The notes under the pieces are model-generated. The model was given only the letters and a program-made list of their open reading frames with translations. It searched no databases and was not told the origin of the DNA. A program made the position numbers and the translations under genes. Shown in pieces: positions 11,101 through 25,081 of a stretch of DNA of 64,000 nt (its first letter is position 1; each line of letters starts with the position of its first letter). Origin of the DNA: Apus apus. Taxonomy: Eukaryota; Chordata; Aves; Apodiformes; Apodidae. The stretch spans positions 868,001-932,000 of the forward strand of contig NC_067301.1 of assembly GCF_020740795.1 (NCBI RefSeq), in the 5' to 3' direction.

Positions 11101-14100
11101 AGAGCTAATGTTGTTTATTTTCTTTGGGGCTCTGCGTATCTCTGGAGAGAGGCAGCACTTGTTAGGATTCTGTGACTTGGTATGAGCACCAGTTGCTTTG
11201 AACAGCCGTTCCTCAAGTCATGCGCTTTAGCAAAAACAACAGTATCAGCAATGAAAAAACCCTCCAAGTTCAGTTGTGATGCTCAGTCTGTACCCCTGCC
11301 AGGTAGAGCAGGTATGTGGGATGTCACCTTGGGAGTCCTTTGTCACCATGGAATAGTACCCATTCCTTCAGAGAGGGAAAATATGCACTGAGGACAAACA
11401 CACAACCAAGCAGAAATTCCTCCCAAGGCTGGTGGTGATGCTGATGGAGGAGGAGCATGAGATGGTGGATAGGGATGAAGATAATTATTTACTTAGATAA
11501 TGAACCAGAACTGATTTTGTGTAGTTCTGGGAAAGGGAGCTTTACAACTGTGGTGCGTTATTGCAAAAATAGTTTTACCTGTATCTCTTCTAGAATCTCT
11601 TACCTTGGTGCAATAAAATGTGGGAAAACACAAGGTAAAAAAAAAAGACACTGGAAACATTCCTGGCTCCAGATATAAATGCAAAGGTTCACATGACAGG
11701 CTGATTAATGCACATGTCTGGTGTGGCTGCCGTTGCTAAGGGAGAGGAAGTATTTGTTTTTAATTGAATAATCTGCAGATGGCAACATGGAGCTTCCAGA
11801 ATGCAGGCTGTGACCTTGGGGGGCTGTGGAGGGGCTGGTTTTGCAGCTGACTGGCTTCTCTGCAGTGTGTGTCTCAGGGGTGCTCCACCTCCAGAAATAC
11901 CCCACACGAGGTGTTCAGAGCCTCGCTGTGCACCGGGGCTCTTTTCTGATTCTTGCAGTAATTCTGTAATGTTGCCTCCCTGTGGGGGGCTGAGGAGGGG
12001 AGAGCAAAACTCAGTCACAAGCTGAGTGTGTCTAAAAGTTGAGAAATACAGGTAAGTTTTGATAGTAGCCTTGTCCCAAGAGGTACAAAGTTCTTAAGCT
12101 GCTCGCCCATTCATAGATAAAAGAAACTCCTCTCTCCCAGATCCTGTGGTTTCCCAACTGAACAGTGTGTCCAACACACTGGCACTCATGTAGCTGGGTT
12201 CATGCTAGTATCAGTGACTTCAATGTTCCTGAAGAGCTTTTCTCCATAATGGTGCTCTGCATCTCCTGCACCCCCTGCAGCATCCAGTCTGCCTGAGATG
12301 GGAACCTGGGATCAATAGCCTTGAACCTGAAGGCAGCTGGGAAAGAATTCCTCTATGGGCTTTGCAGAATAGCTGCAAAGTTTGAATTTACCACAGAAGG
12401 TGTATTGATCTACTTTGTGCTTATGAGTTATGTTTATGGGTCTCTATTTGCTTTTATTAATCTACAAAAATGAACACTTGTCTCTCTCTCCCTGGCAGCT
12501 GCGGATAACGGTCTGGTCCCTGTGTACCAAATCTGTCTCTTACATCAAGTATCCCAAAGCTTGTCAACAGGGTACGTGTCTCCAATCTGACATGGGAATG
12601 GTGTTTTTCCATATGTCAGAAAGGGGGAAATTAATTTGATGTTGAATGGTGAGACGTGACAGAACAGGCTCTGCCCTCTCCCTGCTGGGGGCACAGCTCA
12701 GTTGGGAGGCTCAGCACCTCATGCACCCAAGTGTGCTGGGGGGTTCTGTGCTTCCTGACTGGGGGTTACAGCTGATCTGGAGGGTCCTTGGAGATGTTAA
12801 ATTGAGCTGGGGGCAAGGGTGATGGGAAGCACTAATCCAAAGTGGCTTTTGTCATCTTTTACACACAAAGAGGTTTGAAAGGGAAGCCCACATCAGGACT
12901 GCCCAGCAGTTCCTGCCTGAGGCTTGTTTATGGTCATGGCTCCTGTGTGGCAAAGGCAGTTGTGTGACACATGGGAGTGGGTGGGGACCAGTGTCTGGAA
13001 GGTGGTGGAGTACTGGTGGTTGCACAACTAATCCATTTAGCTAGACTAAACGTTGATTTGAAATCCATGGGTTCTGTGTAACAGCTGTCAATAATGAGGT
13101 GTTTCTCTGGAGCTCTGCAGTAGCTGTGAAGCTGCATCCTTAGGAGCAGCTCATGCCAGGGCTTCCAGCTGCCAGCATGGGCAAATCTGTAAGACTGTGC
13201 ACTGATAGTGTCATCTTCTCTGAGGATTTTTCCTTCTCTTTTTGCTTCTCCTTCGAACTGGGAGTCGCTGCATTTCATTGAAGCACTGCCAGCTGTTCTG
13301 TCTTGTTCCCTCTGCTTCCCGTGGTCCCTGCCTGGCAGGAATAGCCTTCACGAAGGACGGACGCTACGTGGCGGTGGCAGAGAGACGTGACTGCAAGGAC
13401 TTCATCAGCATCTTTGTGTGTAGTGACTGGCAGCTGCTCAGGGTAAGAGGTGTCCCTGCCTGCCCTGCACAGCCACAAACATGCTGCTCACTGCTTTCAA
13501 CTCCCTCACTTTGACAGTCTGGGTTTAGACTTGCAAGTCTTCCCAAGCTCTTCCCTAGTGGTTCTGCACCAGTCTTTCTGAGATCAGAAGGGAGGCCAGC
13601 TGGATTTCTTGACTGGTTCAGTGTAACTGTTTTTATTTGCTCATGAAATGCTGGTCATTTTAAGGGATAGAAACTTGTGACTTTTCTGTAGAGGCAAATC
13701 AAAACAGTAGCCAACGAGGCACATACTATTCCTAAATAAACTTTCTGTTCCTGTGCTAGCATACAAAGGCTTTTGCATTTGGTAGTGCTGGAAAGGATGA
13801 AACTGAGGACCCTGTGAGGCCAGATGCAACAATATTTTTTGTAGTATTTCTGATACTTTTTTCTCTTTTGGGGCCAGCATTTTGACACTGAAACACAAGA
13901 TCTGTTTGGGATTGAATGGGCTCCTAATGGCTGTGTGCTGGCAGCGTGGGACACATGTCTGGAGGTATGAGGAACAAGCAGATTATTTTTTTGGAGAGTT
14001 CAAGTTGGTCTGTAGCTGCCATGTATAAAGCAGTAACTAAAATAACTATTGTTTATAATTTGTTTTTTCTTTGAAATGTAGCAAAACCTGAAATGAAACC

Positions 14101-17100
14101 ATTTTAAATACTCTACTTGTATAGGTCATGGATGTCCTTACAATTGTGTGTCAAACTGCCATGTAAATCTTTAATGACAGCACATTATCTCATTAGCTTT
14201 CCTCCTAATTTATCTTGCAAAAAGATGGGATTGTAAACATTGCAGATGTCCCTATTGAAACAACAAGAGAATAATGAAAGAATTCTTCTGTAAGACTATT
14301 TAGCGTGCTATGTTTTAGGCAGAGAGAGTATGGAAGGGATGGTGTCGCCTGCCCATGAATTGTAACAATATTGTTGGTCTTGAGAAGTAATCTTTATCTA
14401 TTTCAGTACAAAATCTTGCTGTACTCCCTGGATGGCAGGCTGCTCTCCACCTATCGGGCTTACGAATGGTCATTGGGCATCAAGTCTATTGCCTGGAGTC
14501 CCAGCAGTCAGTTTTTGGCAATTGGCAGCTATGATGAAAAGGTAAGAAACAGATTTATTTGCTCTCTTAACTAAACCATGTGTAGAACTTTGTGATGACA
14601 GCTCTGTTTTGCAATGCTTTCTGGAATTAGGTGCGTATCTTGAACCACGTCACTTGGAAGAAGATCACAGAGTTCGAGCATCCAGCAACTGTTGATAACA
14701 CCAAGGCTGTAAGTGTGGATCCCAGTCCATGGAATCATTAGCAGTGCTCTGATGTTGCTGCTTATATCTGACAGGTGCTAGTAGGTACATTTTGTTCTGA
14801 GGACCTTGCTTTTTCCCCTCCTAACGTGCAAGCAGATCTGGGGAAATGGCATGAAAATCTGGGGATGTGAGAAAAATAGAGGAATCCTCTCAAGCTTGAT
14901 GGAATAATCACATGATCCTCTCAGCTTTAGCATCAGCAGGTTCTCAGACTTCTGCCATGCACCAGTGTATTTTGATGCATGTGGGGTTGCTTTACACATC
15001 TGGGTATGCAGATGATGGCAAACTGGGTAACTAAGCAGGAGAGATTTGTCTCAGCTTTAGACAATTTGTGATTTAAACAGCTTTGGAACTGGACTGGGAT
15101 CAGGTTTACATCTTGTATGTACAAGCTCATCCAGCTCACCTAAAGAGGGTTTCCTGTAAACAGCTGTCACCGTTTCTTTGTATCCCTGCATTCCTGTGTA
15201 CACAAGGCTCAGCAGATCTGGGGTGGTTGGCAGCAGAGCTGTAGCTTTTGTTCAAAAACCACAGGCTGTTCTCATCTGTCAAGGTGAAAAGAGCACAGTG
15301 GGGCAGTGCTGCAGACCCTGCACAGGAAGGACCAGGCCTGCTTCTGGACAGGTCCCTGTGAGAGTTTACATGTGCAGACTGAGTCTGCAATATCCACAGG
15401 GCTGTGCTGAGGCCTCTTCACCAGAAGCATCATCCCTTAAATGCACCTCAGCAAAACTTCTCACAACTCAAAAATGCCCTTACTTCCAGTTAGGTGTAAA
15501 ATACGTAGTGGAAAACTAATGGAAATAGCTCTGTTAATCTCTGCTACACAGACAGGAATTGCAGTTGGTGCATTTCATCCTGGTGCTTGTGTTTGGGAAT
15601 AGTATGTTGTAGGCACACCCACATGTTTCTGCTGTTTCATTCTGAAATGTTTCACTTTGTTTGCATTTATTTGTTATAGTAGCCAATTAAAGATCTTGGT
15701 CACAAAAGAAATCTCTCTTCCCGTTGTGATGAAGGTGGTTGATTGTGCTGCCACATTTAGCTCTTGGGATTAAGGAACCAGGTGTAGTCTGGCAGACTCA
15801 TTCTTCATGGGCTTCAAGGTTTATTTGTCACAGGAGTGTTTTTCTGATCGTGGCTCCAAGTAGCAAATATTCACTGAGAATGCTGGGTTCAGGATTTGCC
15901 TGCTGAAGCCCTTTCCTCTGTTGATGAACTAGGGAATGCTGAGATATGAGACACTTGAAAATGAGCTAGTGGGATATGGGTGATCTGGTAATAGCCCATG
16001 CTGGAATCCTCTGAGGCCCTTCTGTGGAACTCTCACTTGTTTCTTTGTAGATTGTTTATAAAGAAGTGGAGAAATCCCCACCTGTTGAAACAGAGAGACT
16101 CTCTTTCCCTCCAACCAGAAAACTGGCTAGTTCTCTCTTCAGCACACAAAGTAAATGTAAGCCAAAGTTTACTAAGATGAGACACTTGAGTTTGCCATGT
16201 GAAGCCTTTCTGTAACTAGACATGAGGTGAACTCTGCCTCCTGGTATTGCAGTGGATCCTCTGGGTGCTCTGCTCAGTGCTCCCATGGGAGCACCCTGTG
16301 AGAGGTGCAGTCTGCCTGGTGGTTTGCAGGCAGGTTAAAGGCTACTGGGATATTGCAGAAAAGGACTCTGATTGCTTGGCTGTAGAAGTAGCAGCCAGAG
16401 CTCAAGCTTGGAGTTGCTTGTAAAAGTTGTCTTAACGTATGGATTTTTTTTTCTGATTTTGTTCAATCTCTGCAATGTTATTACATGACTTGGTTCCACT
16501 CGTTGCAGATAATTGTTCAACTAATTCTAGCAATTAATCTTCTAGAGTGTGGCAGTTCCAATAATACAAAATAATCAGAGTGTTACAGTCTTGTTGCCTG
16601 TTTTAGGATAGTAATGAAACCTTTAGATATGAGGTTATGTGAAAAAGCAGAGCATAAAAAAAGCCTTTTGTCGAAGAAGCTGCAGCCAAAGGAATGATTT
16701 AAACTTACCTCCAGACAACAGGCTTTGAAATATCAAAGAGGTGGCAGGCAATGTGTAATTAGTATTTTTTTTCCTTCACTGTCTCATTGTTTGTGCTACT
16801 GCAAATCACCTTTGCCTTGGTATTTGCTTGAAATACTAGTTAAAAGGTAGTGTAAAATGTGATCTTTCCTTTCTGAGACTTGCCTGAATTCCCAGCCTTT
16901 CTTTATTTGGAGAGGAGCAAGAATAGTAAGCTGTTCCTATCTTAAAACAATTGAAGGTTTTGATTGAAACATCTTGGATAAGAGTAAAATATGCTCCTAT
17001 CACTTCAGAGATGATGGCGTTTTAATGGTTGGTGTTTAGATATTTTGTCCATTCAGACTTGCTTAGTAAAGTACTTTTATTTCAAATTCCAGATGACATT

Positions 17101-19072
17101 TCCCAGGTGCCAGTTTCTCTACAGTATGTCAAACCTGTTGCTGACAGGGCAAATCCCAAAATGGGAATTGGGATGTTGGCATTCAGTCCAGATAACTGTT
17201 TTCTGGCAACCAGAAATGGTAAGTTGCTACTGCTCAGCATTAAAGGGGAAACCTACTCGTTGTGTGTGGTGTTTTCTTCAAAGAAATTAGGGTACTAATT
17301 GGGGAGTTATTTTGCACTATGGCAAGACTCATGGTCCTGTTTAAAATCAGCTCTGTTTTGCAAACATGTAACTACAGGGGAAATTCAGATGTTTGGGGAG
17401 CTGCCAGATCTGCTCATCGACTCAGTCTTGGCTTTGTATTTCATGGAAGTAGTCTGCTTTTTTGTATTTCTTTAAATATCTGTATTAGAAAATGAAATAC
17501 ACAAATCCATTTACAGCAAGTGTCTCTTGAAAGGCAGAATTCTTTACAACCTGTAGTAAGGGGGGGGCCTTTTGGTTACCTCAAAGAGTGCAAGTCATGG
17601 AATTAACACTTAATCTTTTGATGGTCCTGAAGGCTGTTTATGTCTAGATGCAGAATCTGTGGTTCAGAGGCAAAATCATCAACAGCAGCATAGCTGTGAA
17701 TAATTTGAAAAAGCCAGTGAAGGACTGGAAGTCACTTTTACCCTTTTTGCAATTTTTCCAAGGCAAAATAGAAGGCACTGCTAGGGAAATGCTGGTGATG
17801 TCAAACCTGTGGTGTTCCCAAGTGGTCTGTGTCATGTTATGCCTCCGTTAATGCCCATTTCTTTACAATGAAGTGTGATCTGTGTTTCTTCCAGGCACTA
17901 ACATTGCCTCTTCTTTTTCTGACAGATAACATTCCTAACGCTGTCTGGATCTGGGACATCCAGAAGCTGAAACTGTTTGTAGTCCTGGAGCAGCTGTGTG
18001 CCATCCAGTCTTTCCAGTGGGATCCACGGCAGCCTCGCCTTGCTCTGTGTACAGGGAACAGCAAAGTCTACCTGTGGTCCCCAGCTGGCTGTGTGTCTGT
18101 CCAGGTTCCTGTGGAAGGTAAGGCTGCCTGCAAGGACTCACCAGCCATCACCAGCCTCTTCTTCACAAAGTAAATTTATCTTGTAAAGTATCATTTCCAT
18201 GATACTGCTCAGTCCAGGCATCATCTTGTAAATGGCTCCAGTGTGTTCTTGGAGCTGGAGGAGGAGGATGGGCTGTCAGCTCCTTGCTGATGAGCTCTGC
18301 TCTGTCTTGCTACAGGCTGGGGAAGGAGGGCCTGGAGAGGGACCTGGGAGCACTGCTTGACAACAGGTTGAACATGAGCCAGCAGTGTGTCCAGGTGGTC
18401 CAGAAGGCCCATGGCATCCTGGCTTGTATCAGGAATGGTGTGGCCAGCAGGAGCAGGGATGTGATTCTCCCCTGTGCTCAGCACTGGGGAGGCCTCACCT
18501 TGAGTCCTGGGTGCAGCTCTGGGCCCCTCACTGCAAGAAGGATCTTGAGGTGCTGGAGCAGGTCCAGAGGAGACAATGAGGCTGGTGAAGGGACTGGAAG
18601 GAAAGTCTGATATGAAGAGGCTGAGGGAGCTGGGGTTGTTTAGCCTGGAGAAGAGGAGACTCAGGGGAGACCTTGGGTCAGGCTCTTCTCCCAGGCAACC
18701 AGTGACAGGACCAGAGGGCCTGGCCTGAAGCTGCACCAGGGGAGATTTAGGTTGGAAGCACTTCCTCATGGAAAGAGTGATCAGACATTGGGATGGACTG
18801 CCCAGGGAAGTGGAGTCACCATCCCTGGAGATCTTTAAGGAAAGACTGGATGTAGCACTTAGCGCCATGGTCTAGTGTCACCTAGTGACATGGTGTGAGG
18901 TCATAGGTTGGACTTGATGATCTCAGGTCTCTTCCAGCCTCAATCATTTTGTGATTCTGCAGGGGACTTCCAGATCGTGTCTCTCTCCTGGCATTCCAGT
19001 GGAGACTCCATGGTGCTTCTGAGTAAGGACAGCTTTTGTGTGTGTTACTTGGAAAGAGAAGAGGTAAAATAA
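5040..19072 (+). CDS. WRAP73: WD repeat-containing protein WRAP73 (WDR8), 12 coding exons
   Basis: WRAP73 (WDR8) is a WD40 centrosomal protein that works with SSX2IP in spindle-pole anchoring and ciliogenesis. Coding exons: 5040-5108, 5757-5909, 6460-6576, 12499-12571, 13339-13442, 13878-13964, 14407-14541, 14631-14708, 16051-16156, 17093-17218, 17926-18117 and 18963-19072. All introns are GT-AG, and the lengths sum to 1350 nt, giving 449 residues plus TAA; human is about 460. The match to human WRAP73 is continuous, with WD-type segments such as LRITVWSL (exon 4), [10 protein letters not shown] (exons 7-8), [10 protein letters not shown] and KVYLWSPAG (exon 11). The start has G at +4 and gives the expected [11 protein letters not shown]-terminus. 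The C-terminus is shorter than in human and the last acceptor lies in a CR1 tail. TPRG1L is convergent downstream. Confidence 0.96.
5131..5149 (+). other. G-quadruplex-prone tract at the start of WRAP73 intron 1
   Basis: A run of eight G, then TT, then nine G begins 22 bases after the exon 1 donor, on the sense strand. The runs are long enough to be split into four G-triplets, which satisfies common G-quadruplex rules. Formation in DNA or RNA is inferred. Confidence 0.6.
5646..5731. repeat. Compound (TG)n minisatellite in WRAP73 intron 1
   Basis: A unit of GC-rich sequence plus a TG run is duplicated: CCCGGGGCC-type sequence, then GCGGGGCTG, then (TG)n. The TG runs span 5665-5691 and 5709-5723. 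The array ends about 25 bases before exon 2, so its length could change the distance to that acceptor. Confidence 0.85.
5757..5909 (+). CDS. WRAP73: WRAP73 coding exon 2
   Basis: Encodes residues 24-74 (from [10 protein letters not shown] to KRGIVQ) in phase 0 at both ends, with acceptor TTGCTCAG and donor GTGAGG. The segment [10 protein letters not shown] then QYIEWS is nearly identical to human WRAP73 and covers the first WD-type blade. Confidence 0.95.
6460..6576 (+). CDS. WRAP73: WRAP73 coding exon 3
   Basis: Encodes residues 75-113 ([16 protein letters not shown] to NTTEFH), phase 0 at both ends, with acceptor CTGTCCCAG and donor GTAAGT. It completes one blade (VWSLE) and opens the next ([10 protein letters not shown]). 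Confidence 0.95.
6577..12498 (+). other. WRAP73: WRAP73 intron 3 (5.9 kb)
   Basis: This is the longest WRAP73 intron. I found no exon, no recognisable transposon and no RNA gene in it. Base composition is ordinary and moderately AT-rich, with short T runs. Open frames here (for example on the minus strand at 10038-10841) show no domain or family resemblance. Confidence 0.7.
12499..12571 (+). CDS. WRAP73: WRAP73 coding exon 4
   Basis: Encodes residues 114-137 plus the first base of codon 138 ([16 protein letters not shown] then KYPKACQQ). The acceptor CTCCCTGGCAG has a strong pyrimidine tract and the donor is GTACGTG. The human segment is almost identical. Confidence 0.95.
13339..13442 (+). 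CDS. WRAP73: WRAP73 coding exon 5
   Basis: Completes codon 138 and encodes through residue 172 ([20 protein letters not shown] to DWQLLR). Acceptor TGCCTGGCAG, donor GTAAGA. The [18 protein letters not shown] segment is a conserved WD blade of the family. Confidence 0.95.
13878..13964 (+). CDS. WRAP73: WRAP73 coding exon 6
   Basis: Encodes residues 173-201 ([20 protein letters not shown] to WDTCLE), phase 0 at both ends. Acceptor GGGGCCAG, donor GTATGA. Confidence 0.95.
14407..14541 (+). CDS. WRAP73: WRAP73 coding exon 7
   Basis: Encodes residues 202-246 ([20 protein letters not shown] to AIGSYDEK), phase 0 at both ends. Acceptor ATCTATTTCAG, donor GTAAGA. It contains the conserved [19 protein letters not shown] blade core. 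Confidence 0.95.
14631..14708 (+). CDS. WRAP73: WRAP73 coding exon 8
   Basis: Encodes residues 247-272 ([20 protein letters not shown] then VDNTKA), phase 0, with acceptor TGGAATTAG and donor GTAAGT. Confidence 0.93.
16051..16156 (+). CDS. WRAP73: WRAP73 coding exon 9
   Basis: Encodes residues 273-307 plus one base ([20 protein letters not shown] to STQSK). Acceptor TTTCTTTGTAG, donor GTAAGC. This is the linker between WD blades and the least conserved part of the protein; IVYKE and SPP remain recognisable against human. Confidence 0.9.
17093..17218 (+). CDS. WRAP73: WRAP73 coding exon 10
   Basis: Completes codon 308 (Tyr) and runs to the first base of codon 350 ([20 protein letters not shown] to FLATRN). 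Acceptor TTCAAATTCCAG, donor GTAAGT. The [17 protein letters not shown] core is near identical to human. Confidence 0.95.
17926..18117 (+). CDS. WRAP73: WRAP73 coding exon 11
   Basis: Runs from codon 350 (Asp) to the first base of codon 414 ([20 protein letters not shown] to VQVPVE). Acceptor TTTTTCTGACAG, donor GTAAGG. It carries two WD signatures: AVWIWDIQ and VYLWSPAG. Confidence 0.95.
18310..18958 (+). mobile_element. CR1 LINE 3' fragment in WRAP73 intron 11
   Basis: About 650 bp match the 3' region of avian CR1 in sense orientation: the ATGAGCCAGCAGTGTG block near 18373, TCCTGGCTTGTATCAGGAAT near 18416, CTGCCCAGGGAAGTGGAGTC near 18799, and GGTTGGACTTGATGATCTC near 18907. It ends in TGTGATTCTG, the CR1 tail octamer. 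The 5' end is truncated, as usual for CR1. The element's final bases sit immediately before the CAG acceptor of the last WRAP73 exon. Frames inside it are CR1-derived and are not genes. Confidence 0.92.
18963..19072 (+). CDS. WRAP73: WRAP73 coding exon 12 (last), with stop codon
   Basis: Completes codon 414 (Gly) and encodes [20 protein letters not shown], then [15 protein letters not shown], with TAA at 19070-19072. The acceptor is TGTGATTCTGCAG, whose upstream part is CR1 tail. The human protein continues for about ten residues beyond the equivalent of LE, so the avian C-terminus is shorter. GAG|GTAAAA just before the stop also looks like a splice donor, so an alternative downstream exon is possible but none was found. 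Confidence 0.92.
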
Positions 19073-19401
19073 CAGTTGTTTGCACTAGAAATGCTCCCAA
19101 GTTTTTGAGGAACAAGGAGGAAAGGAGTCAAACCCTGCTGCCCAATTGGAAGGTTTTGTATTTATAAGTTATTTATTTGAAGGAGGTGCCCAAACTCCAG
19201 TGTGTGAAGTCCTGTGATTGCCTTTGAATGAAGTGATGTAGCAACTCAAGTGTAGAGAGTGAAGTCTGGATTTCAAGGAAACTTCAGTGTTGATGTAGTT
19301 GAACTTTCCCTTGAACTTTGTCAACTATGGAAACCTTATTTTCTAAAATTGTAGCTGTGTGTATATAATGTATAGCTATTATTTAAATTTTTATAATTTC
19401 T

Positions 19402-19407
19402 AATAAA
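19402..19407 (+). terminator. WRAP73: WRAP73 polyadenylation signal AATAAA
   Basis: A canonical AATAAA lies 330 bases after the stop codon in a very AT-rich stretch and is followed by T-rich sequence. It is the first AATAAA downstream of the WRAP73 stop and gives a 3' UTR of about 350 bases. Confidence 0.7.
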
Positions 19408-19425
19408 TATTTTGATAGTTACAAA

Positions 19426-21195
19426 CTTGACTCTCAGCCTGAAGCCCGTTCCTGTATTATCAGTGATGTGATGAAGTAGCTGTTTATCCCAGCACAAGGA
19501 AACAGTTATGGGCACACTACAGTTTCTGGTGTATTAGAATTAAATACTGTAGCAGAAGCAGATCCATCAGTCAGACACTCTAGCAAGTCAGTTCCTCTCA
19601 GTGCAAAATAAGTTATTTGTTCAGAAAGCAAACGAAGTAATCAAATAATCTGTAATAACTGTGCTTTTCCAGACTAAGATGGGATCAGGTGGCAGTGGTT
19701 GTGCCTGGTCTTCCACAGGTTTGTTTATACTGAGCCTTTACAAGAAGGATCATAACTGATACTTCAGAATAATCTCTTACAGGCAGCTGAAATGGGACCA
19801 TTTTGACCCAATATCTAGTGCTGAACTGGAGTGGATGGTTCAGCAGGGACAGAACAGTTGGGTCATCCTGTGTCTTTAACCCAGTAGCCAGTCACTGTTC
19901 TTTAGAGGGACACAGCCCATTGTGTAGGAATTGATTGCATATTTTTTCTTTTGCTACTTAACTTCGCAGCCTCAAAATGAAGAACAAAGAACAAATTGAG
20001 TTGAGATTTAATTTTACTGCAAGATTAATGAAAATTAAATAGGCATCTTAGAAAATGCATAGAGAGGGGCATGCAACTTGTTGCATTGTCATGACTTCAG
20101 CTTTAAGTTTCAAAAACACCTGCTTAAAAAACAAAACACCACTGCAGCACAGCACTTGTTCAGCATTGAGGTTGCACAGATAAATGCTCTGGTAAAATAG
20201 CAGGTATAGAAGGTCACACACCATGAAAAAGCTTGTTAGAGTAACCCCATGAGCAATTTCAGTCACTGTGTCTCTTATGCTGCTTCTGAATTTAATTCTG
20301 GATGTTTAAATGGAAGAATGTCGAAATCAAGGTTGACATACAGTGCTTAAAGTTTTGTCTGTCTCCATTAAAAAGTCCTGCACTGCTGCTGTCCCAAACT
20401 AGAGTAAAGAAAAATTGCTAAGAATATAAATCTAATCAAAATAGAATTCAGTTTTAGAAATAATGGCTTTGAAGGCCAACTTGTTTGTGAGGCTTTTGGC
20501 AATATTCTCTTTAAAGTCTTTATGGCTGCAGCAAGAAAACAGACATAAGGAACTAGGAAGTTAGTTCTTAGAGGGAGGTATTTTTACAGCAAGCTAATAA
20601 ATGCAAATTTATAAACTCCATAAACTTCAGCTTACAAAGTATCAGTTCACACAGACTGAGCAGGGCAAGGGTGCAGCTGTAGCAAAACATGTTGACTGTT
20701 CTGCCACAGAACTGACACAGCTTTCAAAACTTAACAGGCATTAATCAAAATGCAAAGATTACTGTAACTGAAATGCCACTTTAAACAACACCCATCAGTC
20801 CCAAGCACACTGCATGATCTGGCACCATCTGTAGAGACATCTCTACAGCCCAATCCTTCGGCTGGACCTGGGGTATTTGTGTGCTTAGCATATACCAATG
20901 GCACTTAATGAACATGTAGTTAGACATGGAAAATACTGCTGCTCACTAGCCCTGCATAAGAAGCAGTTAAGAACTGAAAATGAGATACAAAATGCAGGAG
21001 TGACACCAGCTTGTGTCTGCTTCAGATTAATCTGACCCGGCCATAGGAACCAGGGCTTCCCATGAGCTCTACACCCACCTCCTGTTCCCCCAACTTCTTC
21101 ACTTTGATTATCAAGTAATCCTGACACACCCTGTGCTCTCCCCAGGAGACCAATATCAAATCACTTTCCCTTGAAAAGGTTAAAGGCAATGAATT
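19426..21195. other. Convergent interval between WRAP73 and TPRG1L; probable TPRG1L 3' UTR
   Basis: No coding exon or known repeat is visible. The two genes converge here. The minus strand lacks AATAAA; ATTAAA variants occur at 20296-20291 and 20012-20007 on that strand. A TPRG1L 3' UTR of roughly 0.9-1.2 kb would end at one of them. The sequence is AT-rich and free of repeats, which fits a 3' UTR, but its extent is inference. Confidence 0.5.
20007..20012 (-). terminator. TPRG1L: Candidate TPRG1L polyadenylation signal ATTAAA (distal)
   Basis: ATTAAA is the commonest variant poly(A) signal. This copy is about 1.2 kb beyond the TPRG1L stop; another at 20291-20296 is 0.9 kb beyond it. I cannot tell from sequence which is used. 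Confidence 0.3.

Positions 21196-25081
<3,886 letters not shown>

Noticed and set aside
18221-18868. Long frames on both strands (for example 215 codons on the minus strand)
   Set aside because: They lie largely within the CR1 LINE 3' region and reflect its stop-poor sequence; no reverse transcriptase motif is present.
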